DNA of 64,000 bases from NCBI RefSeq assembly GCF_001424545.1, contig NZ_LMQL01000009.1:310001-374000 (forward strand), in the 5' to 3' direction. Source of the DNA: Ramlibacter sp. Leaf400 (GTDB lineage: Bacteria; Pseudomonadota; Gammaproteobacteria; Burkholderiales; Burkholderiaceae_C). Under the pieces are notes generated by a model. The model searched no databases. It saw only the letters and a program-made list of their open reading frames with translations, and was not told where the DNA came from. This document shows positions 61,797-64,000 of this stretch, one piece after another; position 1 is the first letter of the stretch, and each line of letters opens with the position of its first letter. The position numbers and the translations under genes are program-made.

Positions 61797-62688
61797 TCAG
61801 ACACCCTTGTTGCCCGGATTCCGGTAGGCCTCGCGCACCGGGTCGGTCATCGGAAAGGACAGCGTGACATTCTTCGGCGGAACGGGGACGGGTGAACCAC
61901 TTGTTGTAGATCTCCCCGACCTCGCCCGACTTCATCAGGTCGGCGAGCGTGTTGTCCACCACCGCCTTGAACTCGGGATCGTTCTTGCGGTACATGAAGC
62001 CGTAAGGCTCCTCGCGCAGGCGCTCGCGCAGGATCGTGTACTCGCCCGGGTTGGTCGAGTTCGCGATCCGCGCCGCCAGTTGCACGTCGTCGAGGATCAG
62101 CGCCGCGGCCCGGCCCGTCGACAGCAGCAGGAACGAGTCCGCCACGTCCTTGCCGTGCACCTCGGCGATGTCGCTCTTCTCCGAGCGGCGGTACGCGCGC
62201 AGCAGCTGGATGGACGTGCTGCCCGCCACCGTCGCCACGGTCTTGCCCTCCAGGTCGGCGAAGGTCTGCACGCCCGAGCCTTTCTTCACCGCGGCACCGA
62301 TCCCCGCCACGAAATGGGTGGGCGCGAACTCGACCTGCTGCTGCCGCGCGACCGTGTTCGTCGTCGTGCTGCACTCCAGGTCCACGGTGCCGTTCTGCAC
62401 CAGGGGGATGCGGTTGGTGGGCGTGACGAAGTGGTACTGCACCTTGAGCGCGGGCATGCCGAGCTTGGCCTTCACGGCGTCGACCACCTTCAGGCAAAGG
62501 TCCGCCGAGAAGCCCACGGGGTCTGCACCGCCCGCCAGGTACGAGAACGGGAACGACGCCTCGCGGCCGCCGAGGTTGATGACGCCGCTCTGCCTGATCT
62601 TGGCGAGCGTGTCGCTGGCCTGGGCCATGGAGGCCGCGGCGGCCAGGGTGCATGCCAGGGCGGCGGCGGTCTTCACGAACTTGTTCAC
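61797..62688 (-). pseudogene. Amino-acid ABC binding protein (GltI/FliY type), frameshifted near 3' end
   Basis: The GTG at 62688 follows GAGAGG and opens an exported family 3 solute-binding protein: signal peptide to AQA, then VINLGGREASFPFSYLAGGADPVGF, CSTTTNTVARQQQVEFAPTHF and LRAYRRSEKSDIAEVHGKDV. After EIYNKWFTRP the frame is broken. The plus strand reads GGGG at 61884-61887; removing one G restores VPPKNVTLSFPMTDPVREAY and the stop at 61797, which is the normal family C-terminus. As read, the frame runs to a stop at 61759 with an unrelated tail that enters the next gene. Either a sequencing error or a recent mutation; most of the binding fold (about 260 residues) is intact. Confidence 0.82.
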
Positions 62689-62711
62689 GTAATTCCTCTC
62701 GGGGGATTGGT

Positions 62712-64000
62712 TCAGCGCAGCACGAAGGGGTTGCCTGAGACGGCGCCACTGTTGATCCAGACGCTCTTGACCTGCAGGAACTCGCGGATGGCATCGATGC
62801 CGTTCTCCCGGCCCAGGCCGGAATCCTTGTAGCCGCCGAAAGGGGCCATGAAGCTCACCGCGCGGTAGGTGTTGACCCAGACCGTGCCGGCCTGCAGCTT
62901 CTCGGACATGCGCAACGCGCGCCCGATGTCGCGGGTCCACACGGCGGCGGCGAGGCCGAACCGCACGTCGTTGGCGATCTGCACGGCTTCGGCTTCGTCC
63001 TTGAAACGGATGATGGACAGCACGGGGCCGAACACCTCCTCCTGCGCGATGCGCATGCTGTTCTTCACGTCGCCGAAGATGGTCGGCTCCACGAACCAGC
63101 CCTTGCCGCACTCGGGCCGGTCGGCGGCGCGGCCACCCAGCAGCACCTTGGCGCCCTCCTGCGTGGCGACCTGCAGGTACTCCAGCACCTTTCGGTACTG
63201 CGGCTGCGTGGTGACGGGGCCGACCTGGGTGTCGGCGTCCATCGGGTCACCCATCCTGGCCGTGCGCGCGACGTCCAGCAGCTTGCCGACCACCTGGTCG
63301 TGCACGCTGTCCTGCACCAGCAGGCGCGACCCGGCGATGCAGGTCTGGCCGGTGGCGGCAAAGATGCCGGAGATCGCACCGAAGACGGCCTGCTCCAGGT
63401 CGGCGTCTTCGAACACGATGTTGGGCGACTTGCCGCCCAGCTCCATCGCGGTGTGCTTCAGCTGGCGGGCGGCCTGTTCGTTGATGCGCCGGCCGGTGGT
63501 GTCCGATCCGGTGAAGCTGATCTTGCGCACCAGCGGGTGGTCCACCAGCGGCGAGCCGACCTCGTCGCCCAGGCCGGTCACCACGTTGAACACCCCGGGC
63601 GGAAAGCCCGCCTCGTCGAACAGGCGGGCGAATTCCAGCGTGGACGCCGACGTGAATTCCGAAGGCTTGATGACGACGGTGCAGCCCGCGGCCAGCGCGG
63701 GCGCGATCTTCCAGGTGGCCAGAAGCAGCGGCGAGTTCCAGGGCGTGATGGCGGCCACCACGCCCAGCGGCTCGTGGCGCGTGAAGCTGAAGTAGCCCTT
63801 CTTGTCCAGCGGCAGCACGGCGCCTTGCACCTTGTCGGCCAGGCCGCCGTAGTAGTAGTACCACTGCGGGATGTAGTTGAGCTGGCCCAGCATCTCGGCG
63901 AGCAGCTTGCCGTTGTCGCGCACCTCGGTTTCCGCCAGCTTGCGGGCATCGCGCGCGACCAGGTCGCCCAGGCGATGCAGCAGCTGCCCGCGCTGCGTGG
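62712..64000 (-). CDS. NAD(P)-dependent aldehyde dehydrogenase, 3' part (5' end outside window)
   Basis: The reading frame is open to the end of the window, so the N-terminus lies beyond it; the GTG at 63923 is internal. Catalytic signatures of the aldehyde dehydrogenase superfamily are present: PWNSPLLLATWKIAPALAAG, MELGGKSPNIVFEDADLEQ with the catalytic Glu, ATGQTCIAGSRLLVQD with the nucleophilic Cys, and VNTYRAVSFMAPFGGYKDSG near the end. It would oxidise an aldehyde to its acid. It lies 23 bp upstream of the frameshifted binding-protein gene on the same strand, so the two were probably cotranscribed. Confidence 0.92.
   Translation of the reverse strand, partial: TQRGQLLHRLGDLVARDARKLAETEVRDNGKLLAEMLGQLNYIPQWYYYYGGLADKVQGAVLPLDKKGYFSFTRHEPLGVVAAITPWNSPLLLATWKIAPALAAGCTVVIKPSEFTSASTLEFARLFDEAGFPPGVFNVVTGLGDEVGSPLVDHPLVRKISFTGSDTTGRRINEQAARQLKHTAMELGGKSPNIVFEDADLEQAVFGAISGIFAATGQTCIAGSRLLVQDSVHDQVVGKLLDVARTARMGDPMDADTQVGPVTTQPQYRKVLEYLQVATQEGAKVLLGGRAADRPECGKGWFVEPTIFGDVKNSMRIAQEEVFGPVLSIIRFKDEAEAVQIANDVRFGLAAAVWTRDIGRALRMSEKLQAGTVWVNTYRAVSFMAPFGGYKDSGLGRENGIDAIREFLQVKSVWINSGAVSGNPFVLR

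Overview
This is a GC-rich chromosomal window packed with metabolic genes. It has the look of a soil or freshwater betaproteobacterium of the order Burkholderiales, most likely Comamonadaceae (Ramlibacter/Variovorax-like). The reasons are five orphan Bug/TctC-type periplasmic binding proteins, many LysR and GntR regulators, a gcl-hyi-glxR cluster, a MaeB-type malic enzyme, DUF4136 and DUF2970-like proteins and a yybP-ykoY riboswitch. The taxonomic call is inference. I saw no rRNA, tRNA, insertion sequence, phage gene or CRISPR array. Nearly all of the window is coding, with 59 protein genes supported, two of them cut by the window ends and one frameshifted, plus a 14-codon upstream ORF.

Layout. 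0-2 kb: 3' part of a multicopper oxidase and a SCO1/SenC copper protein. 2-9.3 kb: sugar-acid catabolism with an LtnD-like dehydrogenase, a LysR regulator, D-tartrate dehydratase, a Bug protein, malic enzyme MaeB and a FadR-type regulator. 9.4-13.7 kb: a complete carbohydrate ABC importer. 13.7-23.7 kb: mixed genes, including a ToxR/CadC-like regulator with repeats, MurI, a Tim44-domain protein, an NhaR-like regulator, a flavin hydroxylase, two lipoproteins, a type B carboxylesterase and a GFA/CENP-V protein. 23.8-28.3 kb: the glyoxylate cluster glxR-hyi-gcl with its LysR gene. 28.3-39.7 kb: a divergent catabolic locus. One arm carries an arylmalonate-decarboxylase-like enzyme and a GntR regulator. 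The other carries a hydantoinase, a hydantoin-racemase homologue without its cysteines, a TRAP transporter with two binding proteins, an amidase, a Bug protein and a hydratase. 39.7-44.4 kb: a glyoxylate aminotransferase, then a membrane [2Fe-2S]-adenylate cyclase head to head with a Crp-type regulator, a small exported protein and a DoxX protein. 44.4-49.2 kb: an M20 amidohydrolase with a Bug protein and LysR, and a MocR regulator. 49.3-51.6 kb: a cytochrome c operon. 52-55 kb: a second TarD-like dehydratase with a Bug protein and a GntR regulator. 55-58.7 kb: small secreted proteins, a riboswitch-controlled GDT1/TMEM165 transporter and a NYN-domain protein. 58.7-64 kb: a Bug protein, a CaiB CoA-transferase, a mesaconyl-C4-CoA hydratase-like protein, a frameshifted amino-acid binding protein and an aldehyde dehydrogenase.

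How they fit together. Much of the window feeds small organic acids into glyoxylate, oxaloacetate, malate and pyruvate. Tartrate-type acids would be dehydrated to oxaloacetate. Glyoxylate would be condensed by Gcl, or transaminated by the class V aminotransferase. The gcl operon and the distant aminotransferase share the same palindrome, ATTCCG-N3-CGGAAT, upstream, which suggests one LysR regulon. The two arms of the hydantoinase locus share inverted copies of a 14-base operator-like sequence.

The two most unusual candidates are these. First, a predicted redox-sensing adenylate cyclase paired with a cAMP-type regulator and a strong 9-6-9 palindrome in front of its likely target operon. Second, the hydantoinase/AMDase-like locus, whose substrate cannot be assigned to a known pathway from sequence alone.
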